This document shows, piece by piece, positions 9,806-17,666 of a stretch of DNA of 36,165 nucleotides (position 1 is its first letter; each line of letters begins with the position of its first letter). Source of the DNA: Peptostreptococcaceae bacterium (lineage in GTDB: Bacteria > Bacillota > Clostridia > Peptostreptococcales > Filifactoraceae); assembly GCA_030532705.1 (NCBI GenBank), contig JAUNKR010000021.1, forward strand, positions 1 to 36,165, in the 5' to 3' direction. The position numbers and the translations under genes are program-made. Below the pieces are notes generated by a model that made no database searches, was not told where the DNA came from, and worked only from the letters and a program-made list of their open reading frames with translations.

Positions 9806-10180
9806 ATGAAAAGAGGCGATATCTTATTGATCGTTATCGTGGTCGTAGGGGCGACCTTCCTATCGTTTGGAATGAGCTTTTCTAAGAAAACTCAGTTTGA
9901 TGAGATACAGGTCATTCAAGATGGGAAAGTGATCGAGCGTTATGCAGCAGATCCAAATTTTAGCAAGATCGTCAATATCACAAAAGGAGATCATCACAAC
10001 ACGATCGAAATAAAAAACGGCGAAGTCCGAATGACGAATGCAAACTGTCCGGATCAACTTTGTGTTCATTCGCATCCGATCAGTAAAAATGGAGAGATGA
10101 TCGTTTGCTTGCCACATCGATTGTATGTGAAGTTGATCAAGGTCCGGGATGACAGCGATGTGGATATTATGGTGAATTGA
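9806..10180 (+). CDS. NusG domain II-containing protein
   Basis: This 124-residue protein has one N-terminal transmembrane segment (about 5-24) and an extracytoplasmic beta-rich domain of the NusG_II type (Pfam NusG_II), not transcription factor NusG itself. Diagnostic features are the conserved CPDQLC motif (Cys81 and Cys86) and Cys101 in IVCLPHRL, a close match to the family pattern. Three cysteines outside the membrane suggest a disulfide or redox role, which is inference. It is followed after 7 bp by a Gx transporter gene; these two families are commonly adjacent in Clostridia, so they probably work as a pair. The start has an AAGGTGG site. Confidence 0.85.
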   Translation: MKRGDILLIVIVVVGATFLSFGMSFSKKTQFDEIQVIQDGKVIERYAADPNFSKIVNITKGDHHNTIEIKNGEVRMTNANCPDQLCVHSHPISKNGEMIVCLPHRLYVKLIKVRDDSDVDIMVN

Positions 10181-10187
10181 TGGAGGA

Positions 10188-10691
10188 GTGATGAGTCGAA
10201 CAAAAAAAATGATTTTTCTTTCGCTGATGATCTCTTATTCCTTGGTGCTCCATTTAGTTGAGCGGATGTTGCCCAGCCTTTATTTTATAGCGCCGGGAGC
10301 AAAACTCGGTCTAACGAATATTATTTCTCTGGTGATCCTTTATACCTATGGAATGGGTAGTGCGCTGACGGTGCTGGTACTTCGGATCATCTTGTCTTCT
10401 ATTTTTGGCGGGGGTTTTTCATCTTTTCTTTACAGTATCACGGGCGGGATCTTCGCGATCTTTGCCATGTGGTTTGTAAGATCTCTTCGGTTGCCGTCGG
10501 TTTCGGAGATCGGGGTCAGCGTGGTGGGAGCGGTATTTTTCAACATCGGTCAGCTTACCGCGGCAGCACTGATGATCCAAAACCTTTCGATCTTCGTATA
10601 TCTTCCGATAATGATGTATGTATCGGTCGTGACGGGGTCTTTGGTAGGTTTTTCTGGAAAATATATCGTTCAAAAGTTAGAGAAAAAATAA
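10188..10691 (+). CDS. Gx transporter family membrane protein (Hpre_diP_synt_I family)
   Basis: This 167-residue, very hydrophobic protein has about five transmembrane segments and the family signature APGAKLGLTNIISLVILY near residue 33, followed by RIILSSIFGGGFSSFLYSITGG. The family is often labelled heptaprenyl diphosphate synthase component I, but the sequence looks like a small ECF-S-type membrane component rather than a prenyl synthase, and no prenyl synthase gene follows here. It pairs with the NusG_II protein directly upstream. A strong terminator starts 5 bp after the stop codon, so the two genes form a bicistron. Confidence 0.85.
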   Translation: MMSRTKKMIFLSLMISYSLVLHLVERMLPSLYFIAPGAKLGLTNIISLVILYTYGMGSALTVLVLRIILSSIFGGGFSSFLYSITGGIFAIFAMWFVRSLRLPSVSEIGVSVVGAVFFNIGQLTAAALMIQNLSIFVYLPIMMYVSVVTGSLVGFSGKYIVQKLEKK

Positions 10692-10695
10692 ATCG

Positions 10696-10739
10696 AAAAG
10701 GATCTTTGCTCTCTTGTTAGAGAATGAAGATCCTTTTTT
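10696..10739 (+). terminator. Rho-independent terminator after the Gx transporter gene
   Basis: An 11-bp stem (10696-10706 with 10727-10737), with an inner CTCT/AGAG pairing in the loop, is followed by a run of six T residues ending at 10739. This is one of the clearest terminators in the window. Confidence 0.85.
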
Positions 10740-10783
10740 GTCATAAGAATCATAGAGAAAGAAATGTCCGATTTGCTTTAAGG

Positions 10784-10805
10784 TTACAAAATATTTTCTT
10801 TGTAA
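10784..10805 (+). repeat. 7-bp inverted repeat upstream of the Rrf2 promoter
   Basis: TTACAAA (10784-10790) and TTTGTAA (10799-10805) are separated by 8 bp in an AT-rich gap, 37 bp ahead of the iscR-type -35 box. It may be an operator or a chance AT-rich palindrome. Confidence 0.3.
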
Positions 10806-10841
10806 TATCTTTATCAAAATCAAATTTGTTTGTGTTTAATC

Positions 10842-10870
10842 TTGACTGACTTACTTGGTTTTGGTATACT
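10842..10870 (+). promoter_or_regulatory. Sigma-A promoter of the Rrf2-iscS-iscU operon
   Basis: TTGACT (10842-10847), a spacer of exactly 17 bp, and TATACT (10865-10870) make a near-consensus promoter 41 bp ahead of the TTG start codon. Confidence 0.85.
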
Positions 10871-10879
10871 GAATCAGTA
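10867..10879 (+). promoter_or_regulatory. Candidate operator: palindrome overlapping the -10 box
   Basis: TACTGA and TCAGTA flank a single central base (10867-10872, 10874-10879). The palindrome covers most of the -10 box and the likely start point, a position where a bound Rrf2-type repressor would block transcription. Autoregulation is inferred from position only. Confidence 0.45.
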
Positions 10880-10910
10880 GAAATAGGTAAAAAATCAGGA
10901 GGTTATAGTT

Positions 10911-11327
10911 TTGAGGCTTTCAACAAAGGGAAGATATGGTTTGAAAGCGATATATGAATTAGCTTTAGTATATGAGAGCAACAGTCCGATGCCGATCAAG
11001 GCGATCGCTCAGAAAACGGGTTTTTCGGATCAGTATCTGGAGCAGATATTTTCTGCGATGAAGAAGGCGAATTTGATCGTGAGCATTCGAGGCGCTCAAG
11101 GAGGCTACCTTTTGTCACGGGATCCGAAGGATATTTCCGTAGGTGATGTGATACGGTGCTTGGATGGACCGATCGAACCGGCGATCTGTGTTTCAGATAA
11201 TGAGGAACTTTGCGGTTCGGAGGAAACTTGTGTGACAAGGATGGTATGGAAAAAGCTAAAGGATAGCATTGACGGCTGTTTGGATTCAATGTCGCTCCAA
11301 GATATGTTGGATAATAATATAGAATAA
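10911..11327 (+). CDS. iscR: Rrf2 family transcriptional regulator (IscR-type)
   Basis: This 138-residue winged-helix regulator begins MRLSTKGRYGLKAIYELAL, the standard Rrf2 N-terminus, and has the recognition region SDQYLEQIFSAMKKANLIVSIRG followed by GGYLLSR. Cys93, Cys101 and Cys107 match the three-cysteine pattern that binds a [2Fe-2S] cluster in IscR. It starts with TTG at 10911, supported by an AGGAGG site and by the fit to the family N-terminus. It lies directly before iscS and iscU, so it most likely senses Fe-S status and controls this operon. A near-consensus promoter with an overlapping palindrome lies upstream. The symbol is by analogy; CymR-like cysteine sensors are related, but they lack the cysteine triad. 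Confidence 0.9.
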   Translation: MRLSTKGRYGLKAIYELALVYESNSPMPIKAIAQKTGFSDQYLEQIFSAMKKANLIVSIRGAQGGYLLSRDPKDISVGDVIRCLDGPIEPAICVSDNEELCGSEETCVTRMVWKKLKDSIDGCLDSMSLQDMLDNNIE

Positions 11328-11337
11328 GGAGAATGGT

Positions 11338-12519
11338 ATGAGAGCTTATTTTGATAACTCGGCAACGACTCAGGTGAAAAAAGAAGTGGTTGCGGAAATG
11401 ATGAACGTAATAGAAAACTTTTATGGAAACCCGTCCAGTGTGCACAGCTTCGGTCAAGAGGTAAAGCCGATCGTGGATCTTGCAAGACAGAGAGTTGCAA
11501 AACTGATCAATGCGAGCGATAAAGAGGTGTATTTTACATCCGGCGGATCGGAAGCGGATAACTGGGCGATCAAAGGAGCTGCTTTTGCAAATCGTGCAAA
11601 AGGAAATCATATCATTACATCGAAGATCGAGCATCATGCGGTGCTCCATACATGTGAATATTTAGAGAAAAATCATGGATTTGAAGTCACCTATCTGAAT
11701 GTAGATGAAAAGGGCTTTGTGTGTTTGGATGAGCTGAAGAGAGCGATCCGTCCGGAGACGATCCTGATCACTATCATGTTCGCCAATAACGAGATCGGAA
11801 CGATCCAACCGATCAAAGAGATCGGCGAGATCGCAAAAGAGCATAAGATCCTGTTCCATACGGATGCAGTGCAAGCGCTTGGTAATGTACCGATCGATGT
11901 GAAGGATTTAGGGATCGATATGATGTCCGTATCGGGTCACAAGCTTTATACGCCAAAGGGTATCGGTGCGCTTTATATCCGAAATGGCGTGAAGATCGAT
12001 AATTTGATCCATGGAGGAGCGCAGGAAAGAAAGAAGCGTGCAGGAACGGAGAATACAGCATATATCGCAGCTTTTGGAAAAGCTTGCGAATTAGCGCAGG
12101 AGTCCTTGGATGAGCATATTGAGAAGACCAAGGCACTTCGTGACAAGTTGATCCATGGGATCGTGGAGAGGATACCTCATACCTTGGTGACCGGAGATCT
12201 TGAAAAAAGATTGCCGACGATCGCAAGTTTCTGTTTCAGATTTATCGAGGGAGAAGCATTGCTCCTTAGCTGTGATATGGTAGGGATCGCAGGTTCAAGC
12301 GGTTCGGCTTGTACATCCGGCGCATTGGATCCGTCGCATGTGCTGATGGCGATCGGTCTGACACATGAGATCGCGCATGGATCATTGAGATTGAGTATAT
12401 CGGATTATAATACAGAGGAAGAAGTGGATCATGTGCTTGAAAAACTGCCGGAGATCGTGCAAAGACTTCGCAATATGTCACCACTATATGAAACTTTCTT
12501 GAAGGAGGAGAATAAATAA
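11338..12519 (+). CDS. iscS: Cysteine desulfurase (IscS/NifS family)
   Basis: This 393-residue PLP enzyme takes sulfur from cysteine, leaving alanine, and passes it as a persulfide to the IscU scaffold. Motifs are complete: YFDNSATTQV at the N-terminus, the substrate-binding HH of KIEHHAV (99-100), Asp176 in FHTDAVQA for the PLP ring nitrogen, the Schiff-base Lys202 in SVSGHKLYTPKG, and the active-site Cys325 in SSGSACTSG. The long active-site loop and its sequence fit the NifS/IscS group I enzymes. An AAGGAG site precedes the ATG by a few bases. The TAA overlaps the iscU start by one base, coupling desulfurase and scaffold. Confidence 0.96.
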   Translation: MRAYFDNSATTQVKKEVVAEMMNVIENFYGNPSSVHSFGQEVKPIVDLARQRVAKLINASDKEVYFTSGGSEADNWAIKGAAFANRAKGNHIITSKIEHHAVLHTCEYLEKNHGFEVTYLNVDEKGFVCLDELKRAIRPETILITIMFANNEIGTIQPIKEIGEIAKEHKILFHTDAVQALGNVPIDVKDLGIDMMSVSGHKLYTPKGIGALYIRNGVKIDNLIHGGAQERKKRAGTENTAYIAAFGKACELAQESLDEHIEKTKALRDKLIHGIVERIPHTLVTGDLEKRLPTIASFCFRFIEGEALLLSCDMVGIAGSSGSACTSGALDPSHVLMAIGLTHEIAHGSLRLSISDYNTEEEVDHVLEKLPEIVQRLRNMSPLYETFLKEENK

Positions 12520-12965
12520 TGTATTCTAAACAGGTTATGGATCATTTCGCAAATCCGCGAAATATGGGAGAGATTGAAAATCCGTCAGGGGTCGGTGAAG
12601 TAGGTAACCCGAAATGTGGAGATATCATGAAGATCTATTTGGACATCGAAGATAATATCATCAAGGACGTGAAGTTCAAAACTTTCGGATGCGGTTCGGC
12701 GATCGCAAGCTCGAGTATGACAACGGAGATGGTGAAGGGAAAATCGATCGATGACGCGCTTAAGCTGACAAATAAGCAAGTTGCAGACGCATTGGGCGGG
12801 CTTCCGCCGGTCAAGATGCATTGCTCGGTATTGGCGGAGCAGGCGATCCGTTTGGCGATCCGTGATTATGCGATCAAAAACGGAATGGAGATCGATGGCT
12901 TGACCAATGTTGAGATCGATACCGATCATGATCATCACCATGATCACGACGAGGATGAAGAATAA
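12519..12965 (+). CDS. iscU: Fe-S cluster assembly scaffold IscU with His/Asp-rich tail
   Basis: This 148-residue protein is an IscU/NifU N-terminal-type scaffold on which Fe-S clusters are built. The three ligand cysteines are Cys33 (in GNPKCGD, with Asp35), Cys58 (in TFGCGSAIASSS) and Cys102 (in VKMHCSVLAEQA). The start overlaps the iscS stop as TAATG, and GGAGGAG lies upstream. After the scaffold core the protein ends in an unusual tail, about residues 135-148, made almost only of His, Asp and Glu. The tail may bind metal, but this is inference. Rrf2-iscS-iscU is the minimal Isc operon of many Clostridia; no separate mnmA gene follows here. Confidence 0.95.
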   Translation: MYSKQVMDHFANPRNMGEIENPSGVGEVGNPKCGDIMKIYLDIEDNIIKDVKFKTFGCGSAIASSSMTTEMVKGKSIDDALKLTNKQVADALGGLPPVKMHCSVLAEQAIRLAIRDYAIKNGMEIDGLTNVEIDTDHDHHHDHDEDEE

Positions 12966-13063
12966 ACGCAAGATCTGTTTGGTGATTTTTGAGCGATATT
13001 TTTGTGATCCCGATCTTATCGGAGGTCGTATGAGATGAGATCTGCATCGGATCGATAAAAGTA

Positions 13064-13092
13064 TTGCTTAAATGCGGATTTTATTTTATAAT
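13064..13092 (+). promoter_or_regulatory. Sigma-A promoter of the alanine T-box transcript
   Basis: TTGCTT (13064-13069), a 17-bp spacer and a perfect TATAAT (13087-13092) place a transcription start near 13099, just ahead of the T-box leader. The stretch from the iscU stop to here (12966-13063) shows only a short CCGAT/ATCGG hairpin without a T run, and no gene. Confidence 0.75.
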
Positions 13093-13098
13093 AGAACA

Positions 13099-13300
13099 AG
13101 TTAGCGATGAAGAGGATAAGTAGTTTACCGCACAGAGAGGGAGGAGGGTGAGAGCTCCCAATGTAAATGAAGCTACCTCGGAGCATCCTTTTTAATCAAA
13201 GGCGTTGATCACGTTATAATCAAATGAGTGGTTCTTATGAACAAGTAAGGTGGTACCGCGAACTTTCGCCCTTATGAGATTTTCTCATAAGGGTTTTTTA
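13099..13300 (+). promoter_or_regulatory. T-box riboswitch, alanine specifier (GCT)
   Basis: The leader contains the near-invariant T-box AAGGTGGTACCGCG (13247-13260), which pairs with the acceptor end of uncharged tRNA. The stem I region starts near 13103, and its 3' side has GAAGCTACC, in which GCT (13172-13174) sits where the specifier codon is expected and reads alanine. The sequence ends in a strong terminator. When uncharged tRNA-Ala accumulates, the antiterminator (AAGG pairing with CCTT, and CGCGAA with TTCGC) should form and allow transcription. This fits alaS, the only alanine-related gene downstream, but alaS begins over 700 bp later, with another gene between. Confidence 0.88.
13269..13299 (+). 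terminator. Regulated terminator of the T-box leader
   Basis: CCCTTATGAG (13269-13278) pairs perfectly with CTCATAAGGG (13284-13293) over a 5-nt loop and is followed by six T residues. The 5' arm overlaps the antiterminator, as expected for a T-box switch. Confidence 0.9.
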
Positions 13301-13320
13301 GTAGGAGATCATAAATTCGA

Positions 13321-13446
13321 ATGCCAACTCGACGGTATGACAAAAAGATAAAAATCTTTGAAGAAAAAACGGATATGTTTTTTAAGGATCCGATACAGAA
13401 GGGAAGAGGGTCGATCAAGCGTTTCGATAATATCTTCTTGAACTGA
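13321..13446 (+). CDS. Possible 41-residue basic ORF after the T-box
   Basis: An ATG at 13321 opens 41 codons ending in TGA at 13446. The product would be basic and lysine/arginine-rich (it starts MPTRRYDKKIK) and resembles nothing I know. An AGGAG lies at 13303-13307, 13 nt from the ATG, which is too far for a good site. The rest of the gap up to the NTF2-like gene (13447-13513) shows nothing recognisable. It may be a chance ORF, a small protein, or a decayed gene remnant; I cannot tell which. Confidence 0.2.
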   Translation: MPTRRYDKKIKIFEEKTDMFFKDPIQKGRGSIKRFDNIFLN

Positions 13447-13513
13447 GATTTTAAAGGGTGGTCATAAAAACAGAGTGTAGTGAGTATTTTATTTCGCTCG
13501 AGGGGTGTATGAG

Positions 13514-13897
13514 ATGGATATACGAAAATTTTGGGAGCTTGTACTTATGCAAGCGAGAGAGGAATTGAAGAGTTATTTTCATCCGGAGGCACAAATTTTT
13601 TGGCATAATACCAATGAAAGATTCACGGTGGACGAGTTTATTTTGGTAAATTCCGTTTATCCGGGTGAATGGTCGGGAGAGATCGAGCGGATCGAGAGAA
13701 TGGATGATCTTATCATTACAGCGGTATATGTCTATTCAAAAGATGGGGAAGTTTCCGACCATGTCGTTTCGTTTATTCGATTGGAAGAAGGTCGCATCAT
13801 CCGCGTCGACGAGTATTGGGGCAATGATACAAAACCTCCGAAATGGCGTCTGGATATGAAGATCGGAGAGAAGATCCACTCTACGAAAGCGGAATGA
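13514..13897 (+). CDS. NTF2-like / SnoaL-like domain protein
   Basis: This protein of about 127 residues has the NTF2-like layout: an N-terminal helix ending in YFHPEAQIFWHNTNERF, then FILVNSVYPGEW, then curved-sheet strands ending in FIRLEEGRIIRVDEYWG. This resembles the nuclear transport factor 2-like proteins that are widespread in Bacillota and have no fixed function; the cone-shaped pocket often binds small molecules or is catalytic. A GTG at 13505 is also in frame, but the ATG at 13514 is better spaced from the GAGGGG upstream. It sits between the alanine T-box and alaS, so its transcript should respond to alanine tRNA charging. That position is unusual. Confidence 0.7.
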   Translation: MDIRKFWELVLMQAREELKSYFHPEAQIFWHNTNERFTVDEFILVNSVYPGEWSGEIERIERMDDLIITAVYVYSKDGEVSDHVVSFIRLEEGRIIRVDEYWGNDTKPPKWRLDMKIGEKIHSTKAE

Positions 13898-14017
13898 AGT
13901 CGAGCTTTTGGATCTTGATTTGAAGGGTAAGGGAAAGAACCGATTTGTTTTGATCAAATAATTTGATATTGACCGGCGAAGGACCGGGGTAGGAAATGAA
14001 CTTAAAGGAGAATGAAA

Positions 14018-16654
14018 ATGAAAGTAAGTGAGATCAGAAAGGCGTTTTTGGATTTTTTTGTAGATCATGAGCATTTTTGTCATGACAGCTATCCGCTTGT
14101 TCCGATCAACGATGAAAGTTTGTTGTTGATCAATGCGGGAATGGCGCCGCTGAAGAATTATTTTTTGGGTATTGATACACCGCCGAGCAAGAGAATGGTG
14201 ACATGCCAAAAATGTATCCGTACAGGGGATATTGACAATGTTGGAAAGACAGCTCGTCATGCTACTTTTTTTGAGATGCTCGGAAACTTTTCTTTCGGCG
14301 ATTATTTTAAGGAAGAGGCGATCAAATGGGCATGGATCTTTGTGACAGAGTATCTTAAGCTGGATAAAAAGGATCTTTGGGTCACTGTGTATGAGGAAGA
14401 TGATGAAGCACTGGAGATCTGGGCACAGAAACAGGGAGTACCGAGAGATCGGATCGTGAAGCTCGGCAAGGATGATAACTTCTGGGAGATCGGAACCGGA
14501 ACCGGTCCTTCGGGTCCTTGTTCGGAGATCTATATCGATCGAGGAAGCAAATATTTGTGTGACAATCCGGATTGTAAGCCGGGCTGCGATTGCGACCGAT
14601 TTTTAGAGTTTTGGAATCTGGTATTTACACAATTTGACAAAGACATTGACGGCAATTATAATCTGCTGGATTTCCCAAATATCGATACGGGGATGGGCTT
14701 AGAGCGTATCGCATGTATCATGCAGGGCGTGGACAGCATCTTTGATATCGACACGATGGTCAAGATCCGAGAAGAAGTCAGCAAGATCTCAGGCGTTGCT
14801 TATGGAGAAAATGAGAAGACGGATATTTCGATCCGGATCATTACGGATCATACCAGAGCGATCACTTTCTTGTTGAGTGACGGTGTTATCCCATCCAACG
14901 AGGGAAGAGGATATATCCTTCGACGTTTGCTTCGTCGTGCGGCACGGCATGGCAAATTACTGGGGATCGAAGGGGAGTTTTTGACTCAAGTCTCAGGGAT
15001 CGTGATCCAAGAATATGGAGATGCTTATCCGGATCTTGTGGACAAGGCGGACTATATCTACAAATTGATCCGGATCGAAGAGAAAAAGTTTCAGGAGACG
15101 ATCGATCAGGGTTTGAATTTGCTGGAGCAGCAGATCGAGGAATTGGAAAAGAATAATAAAAAGACATTATCGGGAGCGGAAGCGTTTAAGTTGTATGATA
15201 CTTTCGGCTTCCCGCTTGAGATCACGATGGAGATCTTAAGCGAGCAGGGGAAGGATCTGGATACCGATGAGTTCGATCAACTGATGGAGACTCAGCGAGA
15301 GACTGCCCGCAAGGCAAGAACTGCAAATGAAGGGGAAGGTTGGAAGAAACTGGAGTCTGACAGTATCCCGTCCGATATCCGATCGGAGTTTGTCGGCTAT
15401 GAGAAGATGTCCGAATCATCCGAACTGATCTATATCATTAAGGACGGGGAAGCGGCAGAGGATCTGAAAGAAGGCGATCGCGCAACGATCGTTTTGGCGA
15501 GATCACCCTTTTATGGTGAAGGCGGCGGACAGGTCGGCGACAAGGGAAGGATCTATGCGGAAGGATTTGAGGCGATCGTTCAGGATACGAAAAAGACGGC
15601 AAATGGCTTAACGATCCATTCGGTAGAGGTCCGCAAAGGAAGTGTAAAGCTTCACGATGCAGTACAGGCTCAGATCGAGGAGGAACGCAGAAAAGATATC
15701 ATGAAAAACCACAGTGCGACCCATCTTCTACACAAAGCGTTGAAAATGGTCTTGGGGAACCATGTTGCACAGGCGGGTTCCTATGTGGATGATAAGCGAT
15801 TGCGTTTTGACTTCAGCCATTTTGAAGCATTGACTTCGGAGCAACTGGCAGAGATCGAAAAGATCGTGAACGAAGAGATCTACAAGGCGTTACCGGTCGT
15901 GTATGAGTATATGCCGATCAATGATGCCAAAAAACTCGGCGCTGCGGCTCAGTTTGATGAAAAGTATGGTGACATCGTTCGGGTGATCAGCATGAGCGAT
16001 TTTTCGATCGAGCTTTGTGGCGGAACGCATGTTTCAAATACGATCGATATCATGATGTTCAAGATCGTTTCGGAGAGCAGTGTAGCGTCCGGTGTTAGAA
16101 GGATCGAGGCGATCACGGGTCGTAATGTATTGAACTATTTGTATGAAAAAGAATTGAAAATTGATAGAATTGCTGATATACTAAAGAGTAACCAAGCTTC
16201 AATCGAAGCGAGAGCGGAACAGCTTGTTAAAGAGGCGAGAGCAAGCAAAAAAGAAATTGAAAAACTGAAATTGGAACAATCGACAAAGGAAGCTTCCAAG
16301 TCGATCGATCAAGCGATAGAGGTCAACGGGCTGAAAGTTGTGATCGATAAGATCGAGGAAGCACCGATCGAAGCACTCCGCAATATTGCACAAGGCATCA
16401 TCGATAAGCATGAGAATGCTGTCGTTTTGCTTGGCAGTGTTTACGAGGATAAGATCGGTTATGTCTGTGCGGCAGGCAAAGAGGCCGTATCCAAAGGAGC
16501 TCATGCGGGCAATGTGGTAAAAAATGTGGCTTCACTGACCGGTGGCGGTGGCGGTGGAAAGCCGACTTTTGCGCAGGCGGGAGGAAAAGATATCTCCAAG
16601 TTTGATCAATCTCTGGAACAAGCACGCTCGATCATAGAAGCACTGATAAAATAA
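14018..16654 (+). CDS. alaS: Alanine--tRNA ligase
   Basis: This class II synthetase of 878 residues charges tRNA-Ala and clears mischarged Ser and Gly. The N-terminal catalytic core includes motif 1-like [10 protein letters not shown], the ATP-binding region [17 protein letters not shown] and motif 3-like [18 protein letters not shown] cysteine-rich CDNPDC..GCDC insert follows [10 protein letters not shown]. The editing domain has the zinc ligands His565 and His569 (HSATH) and Cys667 and His671 (CGGTH). The C-Ala domain contains the glycine run before [10 protein letters not shown]. Two ATGs compete; 14018 is 7 nt from AAAGGAG, while 14012 is only 1 nt away, so 14018 is preferred. It is regulated by the alanine T-box upstream, and ireB follows. 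Confidence 0.97.
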   Translation: MKVSEIRKAFLDFFVDHEHFCHDSYPLVPINDESLLLINAGMAPLKNYFLGIDTPPSKRMVTCQKCIRTGDIDNVGKTARHATFFEMLGNFSFGDYFKEEAIKWAWIFVTEYLKLDKKDLWVTVYEEDDEALEIWAQKQGVPRDRIVKLGKDDNFWEIGTGTGPSGPCSEIYIDRGSKYLCDNPDCKPGCDCDRFLEFWNLVFTQFDKDIDGNYNLLDFPNIDTGMGLERIACIMQGVDSIFDIDTMVKIREEVSKISGVAYGENEKTDISIRIITDHTRAITFLLSDGVIPSNEGRGYILRRLLRRAARHGKLLGIEGEFLTQVSGIVIQEYGDAYPDLVDKADYIYKLIRIEEKKFQETIDQGLNLLEQQIEELEKNNKKTLSGAEAFKLYDTFGFPLEITMEILSEQGKDLDTDEFDQLMETQRETARKARTANEGEGWKKLESDSIPSDIRSEFVGYEKMSESSELIYIIKDGEAAEDLKEGDRATIVLARSPFYGEGGGQVGDKGRIYAEGFEAIVQDTKKTANGLTIHSVEVRKGSVKLHDAVQAQIEEERRKDIMKNHSATHLLHKALKMVLGNHVAQAGSYVDDKRLRFDFSHFEALTSEQLAEIEKIVNEEIYKALPVVYEYMPINDAKKLGAAAQFDEKYGDIVRVISMSDFSIELCGGTHVSNTIDIMMFKIVSESSVASGVRRIEAITGRNVLNYLYEKELKIDRIADILKSNQASIEARAEQLVKEARASKKEIEKLKLEQSTKEASKSIDQAIEVNGLKVVIDKIEEAPIEALRNIAQGIIDKHENAVVLLGSVYEDKIGYVCAAGKEAVSKGAHAGNVVKNVASLTGGGGGGKPTFAQAGGKDISKFDQSLEQARSIIEALIK

Positions 16655-16673
16655 AATGAGAAAGAGGTATGAC

Positions 16674-16928
16674 ATGGACAAGCTGGAATACACGATGACC
16701 TTTCAGGCTCAAAAAGACAATTCGGCATCTGAAAAAGAGATCATGGACCAAGTTTATGCGGCATTGGAAGAAAAAGGCTATAATGCAATCAATCAGCTTG
16801 TAGGCTATTTTCTTTCCGGTGACCCGAGCTATATCACAAGCCATAAGAATGCGCGTAGCCTGATCCGACGTTTTGAACGTGATGAGTTGCTGGAAGTGAT
16901 TTTAAGGAGTTATATAGAAACGAAATAA
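16674..16928 (+). CDS. IreB family regulatory phosphoprotein (UPF0297)
   Basis: This protein of about 84 residues has the UPF0297/IreB pattern: a TMTF strand, then [40 protein letters not shown], followed by [16 protein letters not shown]. In Enterococcus, IreB is phosphorylated by the Ser/Thr kinase IreK and affects cephalosporin resistance; the role elsewhere is not settled. I chose the ATG at 16674 because GAAAGAGG lies just upstream and it gives the family length; an earlier ATG at 16656 would add six residues. It lies between alaS and ruvX, the standard order in Bacillota. Confidence 0.9.
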   Translation: MDKLEYTMTFQAQKDNSASEKEIMDQVYAALEEKGYNAINQLVGYFLSGDPSYITSHKNARSLIRRFERDELLEVILRSYIETK

Positions 16929-16931
16929 TTT

Positions 16932-17348
16932 ATGAAAATACTTGCGTTGGATGTTGGGAATAAAAGGATCGGTACAGCAGTGAGCGATGAATTGGGAATG
17001 TTTGCGCATCCGCTGTATACGGTCCATCGAAAAGGACTGCAAAATGATATAAAAGCTATTCTTGGGATCGTCCAGGAGCATAAGATCGACGAGATCGTTG
17101 TCGGTTTGCCAAAGAATATGGATGGAACGATCGGTCAGCAGGGAGAGAAGACGATCTATTTTGCGGATGCGATCAGAAAAGAAAAAGAAATAAAAATAAC
17201 CTTTTGGGATGAGAGGCTTTCGACAAAGACTGCCAAGGATATCATGCTGTCAAACAATATTAAGCAGATCAACAAAAAAGAGATCGTGGACACGATCGCT
17301 GCAGTCGTTATTCTCGATAATTATCTGAGCAGTGTTAGGAAGGGTTAA
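16932..17348 (+). CDS. ruvX: Holliday junction resolvase-like RuvX (YqgF)
   Basis: This 138-residue RNase H-fold protein begins MKILALDVGNKRIG, with catalytic Asp7 in the first strand. It has the family segment IVVGLPKNMDGTIGQQ, then TFWDERLSTKTA, and a final conserved aspartate region KKEIVDTIAAVVILDNYL. In E. coli YqgF processes the 5' end of 16S rRNA, and in other species it acts on DNA junctions, so either role is possible. It starts 3 bp after ireB. The nearest good Shine-Dalgarno sequence is over 15 nt away, inside ireB, so translation is probably coupled to the upstream gene. Its end abuts the DUF1292 gene. Confidence 0.93.
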   Translation: MKILALDVGNKRIGTAVSDELGMFAHPLYTVHRKGLQNDIKAILGIVQEHKIDEIVVGLPKNMDGTIGQQGEKTIYFADAIRKEKEIKITFWDERLSTKTAKDIMLSNNIKQINKKEIVDTIAAVVILDNYLSSVRKG

Positions 17349-17349
17349 T

Positions 17350-17607
17350 ATGGATAAGTTTGAAAACTTTGATGAGGTGATCGTCCTTCTCGATGAGGAG
17401 GGCAACGAAGTGGAGTTTGAATTGGTAATGTCTTTAGAGGCGAATGACACGATGTACTCGATTTTGGCACCATTAGACGAAGAAAATGACGAAGCGTATA
17501 TTTTCAGAGTAGAAGAAGATGAAAATGGTGAAATGGTTTTAGAAGCGATCGATGATGAGGACGAGTACGAGATGGTCGTTGCAACTTACGAGACGTTGAT
17601 AAATTAA
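17350..17607 (+). CDS. DUF1292 family acidic protein
   Basis: This 85-residue, very acidic protein matches the DUF1292 family (YrzB-like): VIVLLDEEGNEVEFE at the start, YSILAPLDEENDEAYIFRVEED in the middle, and ATYETLIN at the end. Its function is unknown, although it is nearly always next to ruvX and ireB in Bacillota. The ATG at 17350 is preceded by AGGAAGGG at the end of ruvX; an in-frame GTG at 17332 would overlap ruvX and lacks support. A hairpin follows the stop codon and closes the alaS-ireB-ruvX-DUF1292 unit. Confidence 0.92.
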   Translation: MDKFENFDEVIVLLDEEGNEVEFELVMSLEANDTMYSILAPLDEENDEAYIFRVEEDENGEMVLEAIDDEDEYEMVVATYETLIN

Positions 17608-17620
17608 TTTGAAAGAACAA

Positions 17621-17651
17621 ACATCACCGGTATTGTTATTGGTGATGTTTT
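17621..17651 (+). terminator. Terminator after the DUF1292 gene
   Basis: ACATCACC (17621-17628) pairs with GGTGATGT (17641-17648) across a 12-nt loop. The distal arm leads into a short T run, so termination may be incomplete. It ends the T-box transcript just before the RNase J gene. Confidence 0.65.
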
Positions 17652-17666
17652 GAATATGGAGGAAAG

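Noticed and set aside
10996-11649. 217-codon minus-strand frame across the Rrf2 and iscS genes
   Set aside because: It spans two clear genes and the gap between them; no domain or ribosome binding site was seen.
12899-12965. His/Asp codon repeat at the iscU end considered as a DNA repeat or CRISPR-like array
   Set aside because: It is a short low-complexity coding stretch (GAT and CAT codons) in frame with iscU, with no spacers or regular repeat unit.
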